A stretch of 64,000 bases of DNA from Photobacterium kishitanii (GTDB lineage: Bacteria > Pseudomonadota > Gammaproteobacteria > Enterobacterales > Vibrionaceae), in NCBI RefSeq assembly GCF_003026355.1, contig NZ_PYON01000011.1, positions 62,001-126,000 of the forward strand. The letters are read 5' to 3'. The translations under genes and the position numbers were made by a program. Positions within the stretch are counted from its first letter, which is position 1. Every line of letters starts with the position of its first letter. The notes beneath the pieces were generated by a model. The model did no database searches, was not told where the DNA came from, and saw only the letters and a program-made list of their open reading frames with translations. Positions 63,090-64,000 of the stretch are shown piece by piece.

Positions 63090-63743
63090 GTGTTAAACAA
63101 TAAAATTGACCAACTGATAGCGGCACTCAATAACGTGATGGGTGTGATTAATGGCAAGTTGCGATTAAAAGCTGACAAAACAGAAATCTATTCACGTTCT
63201 TATCTTGATGATCCGCTTTCTACCTTAGGCGCTAACACCGCAACGGCCAATAAACTCAAAGTCGCACGTACCATAACCCTTGGCCGTGATGCGAATGGCT
63301 CCGTGTCATTTGATGGTTCGGGTAATGTCACATTGCAGGTCACCATTCCAGCACTTGATGATAAAGCTGACACGATTGATACCTTAACACCGGCACAAAT
63401 AGATGCCCGTATTAAGCAATTGATAGGCATAGCGCCTGAAGTATTAGATACCTTTGAAGAGTTGGCCAAGGCACTGGGTAATGATCCGCATTTTGCTGCC
63501 ACTATGACAGCAGAGCTAGCCAAGAAAGCCAATGCCAATCAGGTCTACAGCATCACGGCGGCGGATGCACAATTTCTAACTAAACGAGGTAAAGCGGCAG
63601 ACACCACGCTGTTTGGTGGTAATGCGCCAGCTCACTATGCAACCTCAGGCCAAATATCGACATTAGAGCAAGAGATTGCGGATGGTTTTACACGACTTGC
63701 CGCATCGTTCAATGATGCAGCGAATACAATTAATGGAAATTAA
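63090..63743 (+). CDS. Tail-fibre protein (217 aa)
   Basis: I start at GTG 63090 with TAGGAG five bases upstream (a GTG two codons earlier is alternative). It begins with a coiled segment (LNNKIDQLIAALNNVMGVINGKLRLKADKTEIYSRSYLDD), followed by KVARTITLGRDANGSVSFDGSGNVTLQVTIP, a repeat common in phage fibres, and DTLTPAQIDARIKQLIGIAPEVLDTFEELAKALGNDPHFAATMTAELA, a repeat of P2 gpH-type fibres. Likely a receptor-fibre shaft. Confidence 0.8.
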   Translation: MLNNKIDQLIAALNNVMGVINGKLRLKADKTEIYSRSYLDDPLSTLGANTATANKLKVARTITLGRDANGSVSFDGSGNVTLQVTIPALDDKADTIDTLTPAQIDARIKQLIGIAPEVLDTFEELAKALGNDPHFAATMTAELAKKANANQVYSITAADAQFLTKRGKAADTTLFGGNAPAHYATSGQISTLEQEIADGFTRLAASFNDAANTINGN

Positions 63744-63746
63744 TCA

Positions 63747-64000
63747 ATGAGTTTAGAACAACAAATAGGGGCATTAGTTAAAGCCTCAGAAAACTTAACC
63801 GGTGCAGTGAACGGCAAGATTGGGGAGATTGATAAGAAGGTTGATGCTGCAGTTAAAGCTATTCCAGAATTACATAAAACATTTTATATTGATAGTGTCG
63901 CAGGTAATGACAATGCATTAGGGACACAATCCTTACCGATCAAGACAATATATGAAGCGGTTATTCGTACACCTATAAATGGTTCAGTAAGTATTTTTTT
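63747..64000 (+). CDS. Second tail-fibre-like protein, 3' truncated by window
   Basis: Starts at ATG 63747, three bases after the previous stop. The visible 84 residues begin with a coiled segment (LEQQIGALVKASENLTGAVNGKIGEIDKKVDAAVKAIPELH) similar in rhythm to the start of the preceding fibre gene. YIDSVAGNDNALGTQSLPIKTIYEAV follows, the pattern that opens right-handed beta-helix fibre or depolymerase proteins. The gene continues past the window. Confidence 0.75.
   Translation, partial: MSLEQQIGALVKASENLTGAVNGKIGEIDKKVDAAVKAIPELHKTFYIDSVAGNDNALGTQSLPIKTIYEAVIRTPINGSVSIF

Larger units (their letters stand above)
40141..64000. mobile_element. Prophage, left part (lambda-like control and head, P2-like baseplate), continues beyond window
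   Basis: A continuous phage gene order runs from an integrase through repressor/Cro, replication, antitermination, lysis, packaging, head, tail completion and baseplate to fibres. All expected genes up to the fibres look intact, so the element may be functional. Sheath, tube, tape measure and the right attachment site must be beyond base 64000. Foreign cargo sits at 46.1-49.8 kb. Confidence 0.93.

Overview
The window looks like a chromosomal segment of a marine gammaproteobacterium of the Vibrionaceae, most likely Photobacterium or a close relative. This is inferred from the moderately AT-rich DNA, the Vibrio-type (VCR-like) integron attC sites, a VF530-family protein, a secreted GH18 chitinase, and housekeeping proteins closely resembling vibrio/enteric versions (RhlE, PpsR/PpsA, AnmK, Kbl/Tdh, YbiT). 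The species cannot be fixed from the sequence alone.

Region 1 (1-3.7 kb): the 3' part of a fructose PTS permease (fruA), then a three-cassette integron fragment with no integrase in view. Each cassette starts with a GTTRRRY-type heptamer that is the exact reverse complement of the R'' heptamer after its own gene. The cassettes carry a hypothetical protein, a decayed LysE-type exporter and a GNAT acetyltransferase. Two copies of a REP-like repeat of about 80 bp flank the array.

Region 2 (3.7-35.6 kb): core chromosome. It holds a MOSC/flavodoxin-reductase/ferredoxin fusion, a zinc-ribbon membrane protein, a MAPEG protein, a polysaccharide deacetylase with an FkbH-like protein, GlpM, RhlE, the divergent ppsR/ppsA pair, a periplasmic rhodanese next to a hybrid histidine kinase, the chitinase, peptide deformylase, an S66 carboxypeptidase with anmK (cell-wall recycling), a LysR regulator divergent from kbl-tdh (threonine catabolism), RhtB, VF530, a PsiD-like phosphatidylserine/amino-acid decarboxylase, the ABC-F protein YbiT and YaiI.

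Region 3 (35.6-40.1 kb): an accessory spot with a two-gene Gabija-like defence operon (OLD-family ATPase/TOPRIM nuclease plus UvrD-like helicase), preceded by a structured non-coding stretch.

Region 4 (40.1 kb to the end): the left part of a prophage. Order: integrase and a small DUF4224-type gene (leftward), a CI-like repressor, a Cro-like protein, a YdaT-like regulator, a replication initiator with an iteron-like origin inside the gene, a DnaC-like loader and a probable Q antiterminator. Six 15-bp operators (CAC-N5-GTG cores) form a lambda-like OL/OR arrangement, three on each side of the repressor. Then comes a cargo block: an HsdR-N-type nuclease gene and an AT-rich, oppositely oriented ATPase + HNH pair resembling Septu (PtuA/PtuB). 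The late genes follow two tandem terminators: holin, SAR endolysin, nested Rz/Rz1, terminase, gpW, portal, a ClpP-protease/major-capsid fusion, cement protein, tail completion, baseplate V/W/J/I and fibre genes. The head is lambda/Mu-like and the baseplate is P2-like, so a contractile tail is expected, with sheath and tube genes beyond the window.

The most interesting items are the divergent Septu-like pair with an unusual N-terminal extension of about 195 residues, the Gabija-like operon beside the prophage, the complete OL/OR operator set, the intragenic origin, and the integrase-less cassette array.
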